From positions 1 through 44,303 of the forward strand of contig CAMLDI010000024.1 of assembly GCA_946478845.1 (NCBI GenBank): DNA of 44,303 nucleotides, given 5' to 3'. This document shows, one piece after another, positions 18,249 to 27,332 of the stretch. Source of the stretch: an uncultured Paenibacillaceae bacterium. GTDB taxonomy: Bacteria > Bacillota > Bacilli > Aneurinibacillales > Aneurinibacillaceae. Every line of letters starts with the position of its first letter. Position 1 is the first letter of the stretch. The notes beneath the pieces are model-generated. The model had not been told where the DNA came from, searched no databases, and saw only the letters and a list, made by a program, of their open reading frames with translations. The position numbers and the translations under genes are program-made.

Positions 18249-18457
18249 AATTATCTAATTCCCCTCATTTCTATGTATCATTTTTACTTTATCTGAATTG
18301 TATCTGAAAAAAAGACCACTGATAAGTCATATTTACTAGATTTAAGTTATAAAATATAAAACTTTGGCGAAAAGTAAAAGTCCCCTTTCCGTGCTACTTC
18401 AAATAAACAAGACATATATTTTTTTATAACGCAAAATTAAATGAAGAGGTGATGATA

Positions 18458-18646
18458 ATGAATTATCATTTTCAAGAAAGTCTTGTAGAAGTATTAAAAG
18501 AAATTAAATTAGAACTGAGAGCCATGAATAGTTCTTTACAGGCAATTTCCTTAAATAGCCGCCAAATACCACAAAACTTCACAGATATAATCAACAAATT
18601 AGAACAAATATCAAATGCCCTGGAGGAACGCCCTTTCCGAGAATAA
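18458..18646 (+). CDS. Small hypothetical helical protein
   Basis: 62 aa, one amphipathic helix followed by a short acidic helix (NYHFQESLVEVLKEIK, IINKLEQISNALEE). AGAGGTG lies eight bases before ATG 18458. In-frame GTG 18449 and ATG 18452 are alternatives, but they overlap or crowd the binding site. No family recognised. It is followed 69 bp later by another small gene on the same strand. Confidence 0.5.
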   Translation: MNYHFQESLVEVLKEIKLELRAMNSSLQAISLNSRQIPQNFTDIINKLEQISNALEERPFRE

Positions 18647-18715
18647 AGAAAAAATTTTCGTGAAAAATAAGCGTAAATAGTTGAATTCATCTTAGAAGAG
18701 GAGGAATAAAATCTT

Positions 18716-18940
18716 ATGAATCAATTAGAGGATGGCATTTATCATACTCTGGATGGCGGGAGCTTTGAAATTGTGCCTCAGGAAAACTTCGAATTTTCCT
18801 ATTCCATTAAAAGAAAACATCCAGAAGGGCACGAAGAATTATTAAATTTAAACGCTGATTATCATTCTATTAAATTCTATTGTTTGTTAATGAGTGAAAA
18901 CTACAATAGAGGATATAAAGCAGGAAAAAGATCTCATTAA
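18716..18940 (+). CDS. Small hypothetical protein
   Basis: 74 aa, hydrophilic with mixed strand and helix (EDGIYHTLDGGSFEIVP at the start, a Tyr-rich C-terminus ending in YKAGKRSH). AGAGGAGG precedes ATG 18716. A terminator follows immediately. No family recognised. Confidence 0.55.
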   Translation: MNQLEDGIYHTLDGGSFEIVPQENFEFSYSIKRKHPEGHEELLNLNADYHSIKFYCLLMSENYNRGYKAGKRSH

Positions 18941-18944
18941 AGAA

Positions 18945-18984
18945 ATCCCCACTGTTTTCTTAAAGGGACAGTGGGGATCTTTTC
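18945..18984. terminator. Terminator between convergent genes
   Basis: ATCCCCACTGT, loop, ACAGTGGGGAT, then CTTTTCTT on the plus strand. It serves the 18716 gene and probably the convergent lipoprotein gene. Confidence 0.85.
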
Positions 18985-19725
18985 TTAATTGCTTAATTTA
19001 TTTGCCTGTTGAAAGGATTCTTTCGCTTTCGTTGAGTCTCCTTTCCCCTGGTAAGCCAACCCCTTTTCATAATAAGCCTTTGATTGTATATCCATTTCCT
19101 TGCTTAAATCCAGCGCCCGTTGTTCATTGAATAAAGCCTTATCATACTGTTTTTCCTGGTTATACAGTTTCCCAAGCAAGTAATAGCCATAAGCATTTTC
19201 TGAATCAATAGCAAGGCCTTTCTCCAAATTATTCTCTGCCTTTTGCAGGTTGAATTGTTTCCCTTTTCCTTCTAAATACATCCATCCTATTTCAATGTAA
19301 GCCCCAGAAAGAGATTTTTTATAATTTCCTTCATTAAATATCTTCCATTCCCCACCATCATTTACTACATACCGTTTATAGGTAGATGTATATTCCTTGT
19401 CCTCTGAATAGGAATACCATTTTTCTGTAACATCATATTCCGTAACATATTTATACCCAAATTGGTTGGAATACTCTTTTGCTTTTTTTGCTTCTAATCC
19501 AATGCATTTACTAATTTCATTATTTAATTGCTGCAATTGTAGATACTCATCCTGCGTTACTTCTTCTTGATCCTGGCTTGTTAACAAATCATATGCATTA
19601 ACAAAATTGCCATCCATCACACTTTTATTATATGTATCAATGGCTTCCTTCGGATCCCCTTTAGGAATGCAACCTGATAAAAGTAAAATAACAACAACAG
19701 TGAAAAACAATAGGTACTTTTTCAT
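18985..19725 (-). CDS. TPR-repeat lipoprotein
   Basis: 246 aa. Type-II signal peptide with lipobox LLSGC (Cys19). Residues about 25-135 form an NTF2/DUF4878-like domain (IDTYNKSVMDGNFVNAYDLL, WKIFNEGNYKKSL). Residues about 145-245 hold Sel1/TPR-like repeats (AYIEIGWMYLEGKGKQ, AYGYYLLGKLYNQEKQYDKA, AYYEKGLAYQGKGDSTKAKE). It is probably a surface-exposed protein-protein interaction module. AAGGAG precedes ATG 19725. No operon partner is evident. Confidence 0.8.
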   Translation of the reverse strand: MKKYLLFFTVVVILLLSGCIPKGDPKEAIDTYNKSVMDGNFVNAYDLLTSQDQEEVTQDEYLQLQQLNNEISKCIGLEAKKAKEYSNQFGYKYVTEYDVTEKWYSYSEDKEYTSTYKRYVVNDGGEWKIFNEGNYKKSLSGAYIEIGWMYLEGKGKQFNLQKAENNLEKGLAIDSENAYGYYLLGKLYNQEKQYDKALFNEQRALDLSKEMDIQSKAYYEKGLAYQGKGDSTKAKESFQQANKLSN

Positions 19726-19845
19726 ACATTGACTCCTTAAATGATTTATGCACTAAAATTCGACATAATTTTTATAAATCCTGTTTTTAATTTTTTTGAA
19801 ACTCATGGGAAATCCTTTTCGTTTAAAAAAGCAAAGGGGGAATCA

Positions 19846-20229
19846 ATGATGGGCTTTTTTGATAGTTTAATGGGCAATGCATCAGAAATCAGTGTGGAAC
19901 AAGTTGAGAAGGATTTTGCTCAGGTTCTGGCAACAAATGAACATGTGGAAAAGGCATATAAATTAATACGAGACCTTTTTGTTTTTACCAACAAACGATT
20001 AATTTTAGTGGATAAACAAGGCCTTACAGGGAAAAAAATGGACATCCATTCCATTCCATATAAAAGCATTACCCACTTCAGTATCGAAACCGCAGGAAAC
20101 TTTGATATGGATGCTGAATTAAAAATTTGGATTTCCGGATTAAGCAATCCAATTGAAAAACAATTTAACAAAAGTTTGAATATATACCAGCTGCAAAGTG
20201 TTCTAGCAGAGTACGTTTTACCTGACTAA
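19846..20229 (+). CDS. PH-domain protein (YvbH/bPH type)
   Basis: 127 aa, cytosolic. It fits the bacterial pleckstrin-homology group: GFFDSLMGNASEIS at the start, then the beta-rich core RDLFVFTNKRLILVDKQGLTGKK, HSIPYKSITHFSIETAG and LKIWISG, ending in a C-terminal helix. The role is unknown; such domains often form oligomeric rings. AAAGGGGG (19833-19840) favours either ATG 19846 or, with better spacing, ATG 19849. Confidence 0.8.
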   Translation: MMGFFDSLMGNASEISVEQVEKDFAQVLATNEHVEKAYKLIRDLFVFTNKRLILVDKQGLTGKKMDIHSIPYKSITHFSIETAGNFDMDAELKIWISGLSNPIEKQFNKSLNIYQLQSVLAEYVLPD

Positions 20230-20251
20230 AAAAGGCTAAAAAAAAAATAAA

Positions 20252-20279
20252 TTGACGCTTCCTATCCCCTTAGTATATA
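20252..20279 (+). promoter_or_regulatory. Sigma-A-type promoter for the acyltransferase gene
   Basis: TTGACG (20252-20257), 16-bp spacer, TATATA (20274-20279). The leader of about 50 nt contains AGTCTTG/CAAGACT, a possible hairpin before the TTG start. Confidence 0.6.
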
Positions 20280-20338
20280 AAAGTCTTGTTGGGAATTAAG
20301 TTTCCTGGCAAGACTTATTTGCGATAGAAGGGATCATC

Positions 20339-21322
20339 TTGAGTACATCATCGACACGCGATTATTTTTTTGATAATGCCAAGTTTATACTAATTCTATT
20401 AGTTGTCATTGGCCATGCTATTGAACCTTTAATCGCAAAAAATCATATCCTCCATTCTTTGTATGTTTTTATTTACTTTTTTCATATGCCCGTCTTCATC
20501 CTGATTGGCGGCTATTTTACGAAAAAGAAAAAAAACATAGGAAAAATTATCCTTAAATTTTTAATCCCCTACGTGATTTTTGAACTGTTATATGCCCCTC
20601 TCTTTATTGGCGAGTACCAATTTTTGGTGACACCTTATTGGGTTTTATGGTTTATGTTAAGCTATATGTTCTGGAATTTAATGCTACCAGTTTTTACGCG
20701 AATGAAACATCCTATTGTTCTCGCTTTTATGATTGCCATTGGGGCAGGGTACATTAGTAGTCTTGGATTATTCCTAAGTATTTCCAGAACATTATACTTC
20801 TTCCCATTTTTTATACTGGGCCATTATTTAACAAAACAACATATCCAATGGATTTTCTCTCATATTAAAAAGGGATTGGCTGTTGGTATTCTTAGTTTAA
20901 TGTTTGTAGCTCTCTTACTCTTTGATGTGGACATCATGCAAAAGTGGCTATACGGTGTTGATAGTTACAAAGAATTAGGCCATATAGAATGGTACGCAGG
21001 GAGTTATCGTCTGGGCATATATGGATTAACCGCCCTTTTATCCGTTTCTTTTCTGGCCTTAATTCCAAGAGAAAAAACATGGTATAGTGAATTAGGTACA
21101 AGAACCCTCTATGTGTATCTCCTTCATGTTTTTGTCGTTAAATTAATGGGTATTCTTCATATTTATGAGTTCATCGTGAATTCTTTTGAAGTGATTCTAT
21201 TAATTGTATTCTCTATTCTAGTAACGATTCTTTTATCAAGTAAACCAGTCAAAGGCATAACTCAATATCTCATAGAACCTAAAATAGACCTGGTAAAATT
21301 ACAAAAAATAAAATTAGATTAA
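20339..21322 (+). CDS. Acyltransferase-3 family membrane protein
   Basis: 327 aa with about ten TM helices. It begins FFDNAKFILILLVVIGHA, with the family's conserved His near the start of helix 1 (His26), and continues with FFHMPVFILIGGYF in helix 2. The length and pattern fit the fucose/glycan O-acetylase-like branch (YkrP type), which transfers acyl groups to envelope glycans. The acceptor is unknown. The start is a TTG at 20339 behind GAAGGGA. It has its own promoter, and a terminator is shared with the convergent amidase. Confidence 0.82.
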   Translation: MSTSSTRDYFFDNAKFILILLVVIGHAIEPLIAKNHILHSLYVFIYFFHMPVFILIGGYFTKKKKNIGKIILKFLIPYVIFELLYAPLFIGEYQFLVTPYWVLWFMLSYMFWNLMLPVFTRMKHPIVLAFMIAIGAGYISSLGLFLSISRTLYFFPFFILGHYLTKQHIQWIFSHIKKGLAVGILSLMFVALLLFDVDIMQKWLYGVDSYKELGHIEWYAGSYRLGIYGLTALLSVSFLALIPREKTWYSELGTRTLYVYLLHVFVVKLMGILHIYEFIVNSFEVILLIVFSILVTILLSSKPVKGITQYLIEPKIDLVKLQKIKLD

Positions 21323-21324
21323 AT

Positions 21325-21363
21325 AAAGCTTGTTAGGGAACTGCTCCCTAACAAGCTTTTGTT
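21325..21363. terminator. Shared terminator, acyltransferase and amidase genes
   Basis: AAAGCTTGTTAGGGA, loop ACTGC, TCCCTAACAAGCTTT, a 15-bp perfect stem followed by T on the plus strand. Confidence 0.9.
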
Positions 21364-21366
21364 CGT

Positions 21367-22608
21367 TTATCGGTCCAATAACCTGTTTAGAACCACAGCT
21401 AATTCCGCCCGGGAAAGAGCTCGATTAGGATAGAAATAACCATCTTCATCACCTACCATTAGCCCTTCCTGGATGACACGAATGATTTCCTTCTCGGCCC
21501 AGTGTCCAATATGGTCATTTCCTGGTTCTACCTTATATTCCATTATTTTTTCATATATAGTTAATATATCCTGACCATAAGTGGTTCCTGGTACTGCCCA
21601 TTTTCCATTAAGAGCTTCCCATGTAGTCGCAATTTCACGTCTCACCAAATGGAAACGTGGGTCAACGATCGCTTCCCCAGTTGGTAAGGGATTCGTAGTA
21701 CAGTACGCATATAGATGCTGAATGTGGGCAATAACCCCGTCTTCCATTGTACTAAAAGAAGCTCCAGATGAACCATCTCCTATTGCACCAATTCCTGCAA
21801 AATTATTTTGTTCTCTTCTTACATCTCCCCCAAATCGAAAGTACCCTGTTTCTTTTAACATTTGTGCAAAAGCAATGTCCCCTCGAATTCCATATCGTTT
21901 TCCAATTTCTAAATATAAAGGTGGAAGCTCTGCTGGAAAGTCCTGATTGATACTACGGGTAAAAGCAAGAAGTTGTTGAGAAGTTGCCCTTGATTCTCCA
22001 AGAATAGGCGTCCCCTCTGAAATAGGGGGATTTGTCGGTTCCTCCACATAAGTAATACCCAACCATTGGCACACGGCCCTGGCTACCCCGTCTGCCACTT
22101 GATTCTGGAATTGTTCTGTACTAATGATTTGTGCATCTCTGGCATTATCTATAAAACCAAGTTCTAAAAGAAGCGCTGGCATGTTTGTCCCCCTGAGGAC
22201 GGCAAAATCAGCTGTTTTCATGCCACGATTGGGTATGCCTTTTACCGAAAAAATGTTCGCCACCTTTTCATGTACCAACTTTTGCAATCGTACAGTCTCA
22301 GGGTCATTTCCCATATATCTATAAGATTCAAAACCTGTTCCACCCCCTGCATTAATATGGAACGAGATATAAAATAAACCACCCTTTTCATTAGCATAAT
22401 TACATCGATAAGCTAATTCCTCATTTCTATTGTTTGCACCGGTGTAATTTTTTTCCCGAGTAAAGTACATTTTCACCCCGCTACGTTCCATATTTCTGGC
22501 GAACTTAAGTCCAAAAAGCCAGGTTAAATCACATTCCCTCAAACCATTTCCCATTGCTCCCGGGTCAAATCCACCATGGCCCGGGTCAGTAATACCTATA
22601 TGAGCCAT
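21367..22608 (-). CDS. N-acetylmuramoyl-L-alanine amidase with glucosaminidase and SLH segments
   Basis: 413 aa. Residues 3-190 are a zinc amidase_3 domain with His11 (DPGHGG), Glu25, His84 (SFHINAGG) and Glu149 (LLELGFID). Residues about 205-360 resemble a GH73-type glucosaminidase: FAQMLKETGYFRFGG and NNFAGIGAIGDG. The last 50 residues form one SLH-like repeat (HWAEKEIIRVIQEGLMVGD, PNRALSRAELAVVLNRL). There is no classical signal peptide, so export may be non-canonical or the enzyme may be used in the mother cell. ATG 22608 is preferred because AAGGGG lies eight bases upstream; the ATG at 22617 directly abuts that site. Confidence 0.88.
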   Translation of the reverse strand: MAHIGITDPGHGGFDPGAMGNGLRECDLTWLFGLKFARNMERSGVKMYFTREKNYTGANNRNEELAYRCNYANEKGGLFYISFHINAGGGTGFESYRYMGNDPETVRLQKLVHEKVANIFSVKGIPNRGMKTADFAVLRGTNMPALLLELGFIDNARDAQIISTEQFQNQVADGVARAVCQWLGITYVEEPTNPPISEGTPILGESRATSQQLLAFTRSINQDFPAELPPLYLEIGKRYGIRGDIAFAQMLKETGYFRFGGDVRREQNNFAGIGAIGDGSSGASFSTMEDGVIAHIQHLYAYCTTNPLPTGEAIVDPRFHLVRREIATTWEALNGKWAVPGTTYGQDILTIYEKIMEYKVEPGNDHIGHWAEKEIIRVIQEGLMVGDEDGYFYPNRALSRAELAVVLNRLLDR

Positions 22609-22740
22609 TTTTCTCATCCCCTTCAGTAATAGATTATTTCTAACGAAAAAAGTTGTGTGTGTTTAGAAACAGTGATTGTGTATGTTTATGAAAATTTTAT
22701 TTCCTACTATCATTCCATTTGCATGAAAAAAAAGGGACAA

Positions 22741-22767
22741 AAAAAGACCCCCATCGGGATCTTTTTA
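22741..22767 (-). terminator. Terminator of the SGNH hydrolase gene
   Basis: On the minus strand, AAGATCCC, loop, GGGGTCTTTTTTTG. Confidence 0.7.
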
Positions 22768-22778
22768 ATTTAGCTTTT

Positions 22779-23561
22779 TTATTTCACGTAAGGTTTAATT
22801 GCATTTACCCAAATTTGATAGCCAGAAGATGTTAAATGGAGGCCATCATTTGTATATCTTTCAGCTAATTTCCCATCTTCCATAAGCAATGGATAAAGAT
22901 CCACATAATTAACCTGGTACTTCATCGCTACTAATTTCAACCTTTTATTAAAATCCATAATATCTTTATTTTTTAATTTCACATTCCTGCGAATGGGTAA
23001 CAAACTCTGAACATAAACCACTGTATTGGGAGATGATTTTGTTATTCTTTTTAAAATTAATTCATAGTTATCTATAACATCTTTACCTTTTTTACACTTC
23101 ATTAAGTCATTAATTCCAATCATAAGAAATATTTTGTTTGGGTGAGTGCTGGTAATCCCATCCAACCTTTTTAATACACCTGAAGTTTGGTCTGCATTAA
23201 TCCCTTTATTTACTATTACAGAATCAGGAAAATTATCCTGCCATTGATGGCGATATGTTAAGCTATCCCCCACAAAATATATAGATTCTCCGGTTTGGTG
23301 GCTTTGTTTTTTTTCTTTCACTATTCGATTTAAAACACCATATATAAAGGAGTTTTCCATACTATCTGATAAAGCTATAAAGAGGATCACGATACAAGTT
23401 ATGATTAATAAAAACACCTTTTCAATAACCACAAGCAACACATCCTGGGAGTTGAGTAAAATGATTTTAATTATACTACATAAAATCATTGCCCAAACAA
23501 AAAGAAAATTGCATATTATCAACACTTTTTCATTAAAAAATGCTTTCTTCCCGATTAGCAC
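22779..23561 (-). CDS. Membrane-anchored SGNH/GDSL hydrolase
   Basis: 260 aa. Two TM helices (about 13-35 and 40-64), then an extracytoplasmic SGNH domain: block I Ser100 in FVGDSLT, Gly120 in NKGINAD, block III Asn151 in MIGINDL, and block V Asp239/His242 in NDGLHL. All catalytic residues are present, so it is probably an esterase or acylhydrolase acting on envelope or lipid esters. The start is uncertain: GTG 23561 has no clear ribosome binding site, and no better in-frame start was found. Confidence 0.82.
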   Translation of the reverse strand: MLIGKKAFFNEKVLIICNFLFVWAMILCSIIKIILLNSQDVLLVVIEKVFLLIITCIVILFIALSDSMENSFIYGVLNRIVKEKKQSHQTGESIYFVGDSLTYRHQWQDNFPDSVIVNKGINADQTSGVLKRLDGITSTHPNKIFLMIGINDLMKCKKGKDVIDNYELILKRITKSSPNTVVYVQSLLPIRRNVKLKNKDIMDFNKRLKLVAMKYQVNYVDLYPLLMEDGKLAERYTNDGLHLTSSGYQIWVNAIKPYVK

Positions 23562-23594
23562 CGAAAAGAAAGCATTTATATATTATCCAATGGT

Positions 23595-23963
23595 TTATTG
23601 CGCTTGCCGATCCATCTCCATAATGCCAAATAAGTTACCCTCTGTATCTTCACAATAAGCTAAATAACCAACGTCCTCAATGACTATCTTTGGTGCTACT
23701 ACTTTTCCCCCATGCTCTACTATTTTTGTTATATAGTCATCAACTGAAGGAACATCAATGGTATTAATCGTTCCACTTCTGTTAGGTCCTGCTTGCATAA
23801 TCCCACCATTGATTCCAGGTTCATCATTGAAACCTGTTGTGATTAACCAATAAGGTTCTGTGCCTTCCCATTTCTGTACTTCCCAGCCAAAAACCCGACA
23901 ATAAAATTCCACGGCTCTTTCAGGTTGTTTTGCTCCTAATTCAAAATGGACCACTCTTGGCAT
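23595..23963 (-). CDS. VOC-family (glyoxalase-like) protein
   Basis: 122 aa, two beta-alpha-beta-beta-beta repeats. It opens RVVHFELGAKQPERAVEFYCRVFGW, the typical first repeat, and ends GYLAYCEDTEGNLFGIME, the typical second. Metal ligands His6 and the C-terminal Glu are plausible. Similar proteins are annotated glyoxalase/bleomycin-resistance-like, but no specific reaction can be given. AAAAGGAG precedes ATG 23963. Confidence 0.85.
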   Translation of the reverse strand: MPRVVHFELGAKQPERAVEFYCRVFGWEVQKWEGTEPYWLITTGFNDEPGINGGIMQAGPNRSGTINTIDVPSVDDYITKIVEHGGKVVAPKIVIEDVGYLAYCEDTEGNLFGIMEMDRQAQ

Positions 23964-24069
23964 TATAGCAGAACTCCTTTTAAAATAATTTCCTTACTTC
24001 GAATAAATTCAATGTCTATTCTAAATAGCCTTTTCCATTTGAAATCATTTACAAATATTTCACAAAAAA

Positions 24070-24390
24070 TTACTTTTGGCTTTCCATCATTTGTTTCCAC
24101 ATATGAAAAGTCCGTTTAGCAGAATGATAATTTGCTTTCAGAGCATTTAATTCGACGCCTAACTTTTTACAATGCATATACTCATCTTTCAGGTGGAGAA
24201 TTAACTGTGCCCTTTGTTGGCCTTCATTCTCCCCATTAATGATAGAAGAATTAATTAATTCTGCTTTTTTAAATTCTAAATCCATTTCCGCTTCAATCAT
24301 TTTATTTGTGGCTTCATAAAACTTAAACTCAATGGAGTTTAAATTTTCATTAGCATGGAGAAGTTCATCATAAATTAGTTTTTTCAACAT
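24070..24390 (-). CDS. Coiled-coil hypothetical protein
   Basis: 106 aa, helical throughout and highly charged, with a probable coiled coil over residues about 10-100. GGAGGAGGTTGGAGC lies directly before ATG 24390, a strong site. No family recognised. It is a single gene. The 360 bp to its right hold the fragment at 24521-24670 and otherwise nothing visible. Confidence 0.55.
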   Translation of the reverse strand: MLKKLIYDELLHANENLNSIEFKFYEATNKMIEAEMDLEFKKAELINSSIINGENEGQQRAQLILHLKDEYMHCKKLGVELNALKANYHSAKRTFHMWKQMMESQK

Positions 24391-24520
24391 GCTCCAACCT
24401 CCTCCAAATTACAGACTTTAAAAATTATTTATTCAAAAATTAACTATAAAATACCTAATTTATCATGCAAAAAACGACACTCAAAAGGATAAGCCTGTTA
24501 TATTAACAAAAAAAGATTAA

Positions 24521-24670
24521 CTCTTTGTTCTACTAAAAGAAGTATTGAACGGTGGTTCTGTAGAAGTTTTTGCAAATGAAAATGATGCTAAATCAAGATA
24601 TGAATATATTTCCAACATTGCTAAGGGTGCTCCAATATTCAATGAGTATGACTTCCGGTACGGAATGTAG
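24521..24670 (+). pseudogene. C-terminal remnant of a secreted lipoprotein-like gene
   Basis: An open stretch with no start codon or ribosome binding site, bounded by stops at 24518-24520 and 24668-24670. It reads LLKEVLNGGSVEVFANEND..., then SRYEYISNIAKGAPIFNEYDF. I recall this pattern (EVF, four residues, DA, YEYI, then a hydrophobic-Pro-hydrophobic EY motif) from the C-terminal part of small Bacillus lipoproteins of unknown function. It is probably a decayed gene end left after a rearrangement. The assignment is by recall and unaligned. Confidence 0.4.
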
Positions 24671-24749
24671 TACTACGCATTTCAAAAAATTTAACACCAA
24701 CACAAGGGATGTGGCAAGTTATCAAGGGTTAGAACATTTTCATCTTACG

Positions 24750-27332
24750 TCAGCCCGTAATCAGAAATCCCATCTTCTTATACACCTTTCCATTGCCCCC
24801 ATCCACGAGCACCACTTCACCATCCTGCAAATAATTTGTCGCTACTTTTGTTCCCAGGATAGCCGGGATGCCATATTCCCTTGCCACAATAGCAGCATGG
24901 GATAAAGGTCCACCGGTATCCGACACCACTCCTGCCGCTAATCCAAACAATGGGGTCCAGGCTGGATCAGTATAGGGACAAACTAGAATATCTCCCTTTT
25001 TCAGCTTTCCGAAATCTTCGACACGTTGAATCACACAGACAGGACCTTCTGCAATTCCCGGGCTTCCCATGACCCCTTCGATGGAATCGGAATCCCCCTG
25101 GGGACCGGACAAATTGAAAAGATTCTGTTTCCAAATCTTTTGATTCGAGGAAACAATTTCTTTACGGATTTGTACTAAAACCTTAGAATCCTTCTCGAAA
25201 GGCTGGCCTTCCAAAAGCCTGTAAATCTCAGATTCTCGTAAATAGATAATATCTTCTTTATTCTCTAGCAAACCTTCCCTGACAAGGTTCTTACCGATTT
25301 CTTTCACTAGTCCTCTTCCTGCTGTAAACAGTTTTTCTAGATAAAAGACAGTATCTTCCCGTAGGACATAACTATCTCTTAATTGACGAATACTCCACCG
25401 GAACAACTTTCTCACAGGGCTTATCAGTTTCTTCTCTAAGTTCTCCATTCTCTGGTTGAACTCAACTCTACGTTCTTGCTCTCTTTGTTCTCGCAGGGTG
25501 AGGTACTCATCCTGTATGGTTGCCTTTAAAATGTTCAGGAAATAAAGGGGATCCTCCACCCAAGCTTTGCTGGTGAAGGGATGATACATTTTCTCTGTAC
25601 GAGAACCATACTGACGCAGGAATTCGTGGAACCGGCACAGGAATTCTCTCCCTTCAGGCAACTGAGTTAATTGATTGACAAACCCCTGAAAATCAGTAAA
25701 CTCCTCAATCAAAATTAATTCTTTAATCTCTGGCTTGCTATGGGCATAGACGGCCAACCTTTGTAGTTCCCGGTCAATCACAGCGGTTTTATAGTCCAGT
25801 CCAATGGTGAACGCTTCAATGGATGTGATATTGAGTTTGCGGGCAGTGGATCCTTTTAAAAGAGTAGAAAGAATGGTAATAGGCAAAAGGCTGGCCTCCA
25901 AAATATAAAAGAAGCGCAACTCATTTATTTCTTTAGCCTTTTGAAATAGTTCGCTCAAGATTTTACCCAGTTCTTTTGGGGTAGATTCTTTAGTCTTCAT
26001 TCCTTCCACCCGGGAAAGAAGGGCATCAATTTTATCCCTTAGGGAATCCCATGGTGCAATGTTAGTCCGGGCACTTTTTATAATATGGAGGGGCATTTTT
26101 AACAAATTGAAAGTTGGTCTTATTTTTGGAGGGACTAAATGGATTCTCCCGTCCTCATAAAAACAGATGATTTCCTTCGCATTGGACATGTTCATCCCCC
26201 AACGATGGGCGCTGTCCAGCAAGGCCTGGTAACTAATGGTGACCACAGAATAATCCAGGGGTGTAGGTGCATCCGGGTAGTGTTCCAGCAAATCATCCAA
26301 TATCCATTTTTGCAGACGGCTTAAGCGGTAGACATCCAGTGTTTCCTCTGTTTCCCCCTCTTTTTTCAAGGTAGTAATAGGCCGAGACTGTAACAAATAC
26401 AAGTTTCCCCCGGCAAAAGTCCATTCGATATCCTGGGGGTTCTGGTAGTGGGCCTCCACCTTTTTGACCATTTGGTAAAGTTCCCCCAGTTGTCCTGGGG
26501 TTAAAGAAAAGGACCCCCGCAAGGATTCAGGAACCTCTTCAAGGATCGTTCCTCCCGTCGTTTGTTGAACAATTTGTTTTCCTTTTTCCCCCAGCTGTTG
26601 CTCACGAACCGTCCCTTTTCTTTTCTCCATTACAAAAGTATCCGGGGTGACCAAACCGGAGACGACCGATTCTCCTAATCCATAGGAAGAAGTAATCACC
26701 ATTTCCTTCTCTTCTTGGTTCAGTGGGTTTACGGAAAATGCTACCCCAGACACCTCAGAAGGTATCATTTGTTGCACCACAACTGAAAGGAATACTCTAT
26801 CATGGGCATAGTTTTGTTTTTGCCGGTAAGCCATAGCCCGGGCTGACCAGAGGGAAGCCCAGCATTTTTTCACATGAAGGAGCAACTCCTCTTCCCCTCG
26901 CACATACAAATAAGTTTCTTGTTGTCCGGCAAAACTAGCTTCCGGTAGATCCTCCGCCGTCGCCGAGGAACGAACAGCTACAGGGATTGATCCTACACCA
27001 TCTCCCCTTTGTATCTTCCCATAGGCTTGAACAATTTCTTCCGCCAGGGCAACCGGAATGGTTTCTACCAAAAAGCTTTCCCTTATCTTCCGTGACTTTT
27101 CCTCAAGATCCACAGGGTTATCCCAACGGATTTCCTTTAATAAATTCTGAATCCTTTGCTGTAATTCCCCTTCTTTCATAAATTCCTGATAAGCCTGAAC
27201 GTTTAGGCAAAATCCTGATGGAACCGGGAATCCTGCCCGGGTCATTTCTCCCAGATTGGCTCCTTTCCCCCCGACAAGGGCAACATCCTTTTTGCCGACC
27301 TGATGAAAAAATAAAACATATGCATTAGACAT
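24750..27332 (-). CDS. Rifampicin phosphotransferase-like enzyme (PEP-synthase-like family)
   Basis: 860 aa. N-terminal ATP-grasp domain (GGKGANLGEM at about 20, VRSSATAEDLPEASFAGQQET at about 120, DIEWTF and QSRPITT at about 310-325). A middle region of about 400 residues follows, and a phosphohistidine domain sits at the extreme C-terminus with His812 in GGPLSHAAIVAREYG. True PEP synthases carry the His domain in the middle, followed by a TIM barrel, which is absent here. The ATP-middle-His order and length match Rph. In Rph, ATP phosphorylates rifampicin on the ansa chain. The drug specificity is inference. The start at 27332 (MSNAYV) overlaps the exporter gene by 8 bp, so the two are translationally coupled. 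Confidence 0.75.
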   Translation of the reverse strand: MSNAYVLFFHQVGKKDVALVGGKGANLGEMTRAGFPVPSGFCLNVQAYQEFMKEGELQQRIQNLLKEIRWDNPVDLEEKSRKIRESFLVETIPVALAEEIVQAYGKIQRGDGVGSIPVAVRSSATAEDLPEASFAGQQETYLYVRGEEELLLHVKKCWASLWSARAMAYRQKQNYAHDRVFLSVVVQQMIPSEVSGVAFSVNPLNQEEKEMVITSSYGLGESVVSGLVTPDTFVMEKRKGTVREQQLGEKGKQIVQQTTGGTILEEVPESLRGSFSLTPGQLGELYQMVKKVEAHYQNPQDIEWTFAGGNLYLLQSRPITTLKKEGETEETLDVYRLSRLQKWILDDLLEHYPDAPTPLDYSVVTISYQALLDSAHRWGMNMSNAKEIICFYEDGRIHLVPPKIRPTFNLLKMPLHIIKSARTNIAPWDSLRDKIDALLSRVEGMKTKESTPKELGKILSELFQKAKEINELRFFYILEASLLPITILSTLLKGSTARKLNITSIEAFTIGLDYKTAVIDRELQRLAVYAHSKPEIKELILIEEFTDFQGFVNQLTQLPEGREFLCRFHEFLRQYGSRTEKMYHPFTSKAWVEDPLYFLNILKATIQDEYLTLREQREQERRVEFNQRMENLEKKLISPVRKLFRWSIRQLRDSYVLREDTVFYLEKLFTAGRGLVKEIGKNLVREGLLENKEDIIYLRESEIYRLLEGQPFEKDSKVLVQIRKEIVSSNQKIWKQNLFNLSGPQGDSDSIEGVMGSPGIAEGPVCVIQRVEDFGKLKKGDILVCPYTDPAWTPLFGLAAGVVSDTGGPLSHAAIVAREYGIPAILGTKVATNYLQDGEVVLVDGGNGKVYKKMGFLITG

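Noticed and set aside
24750..27332. PEP synthase (ppsA) as the name of the 860-aa enzyme
   Set aside because: The phosphohistidine domain is at the very C-terminus and the PEP/pyruvate TIM barrel is missing, so the rifampicin-phosphotransferase type fits better.
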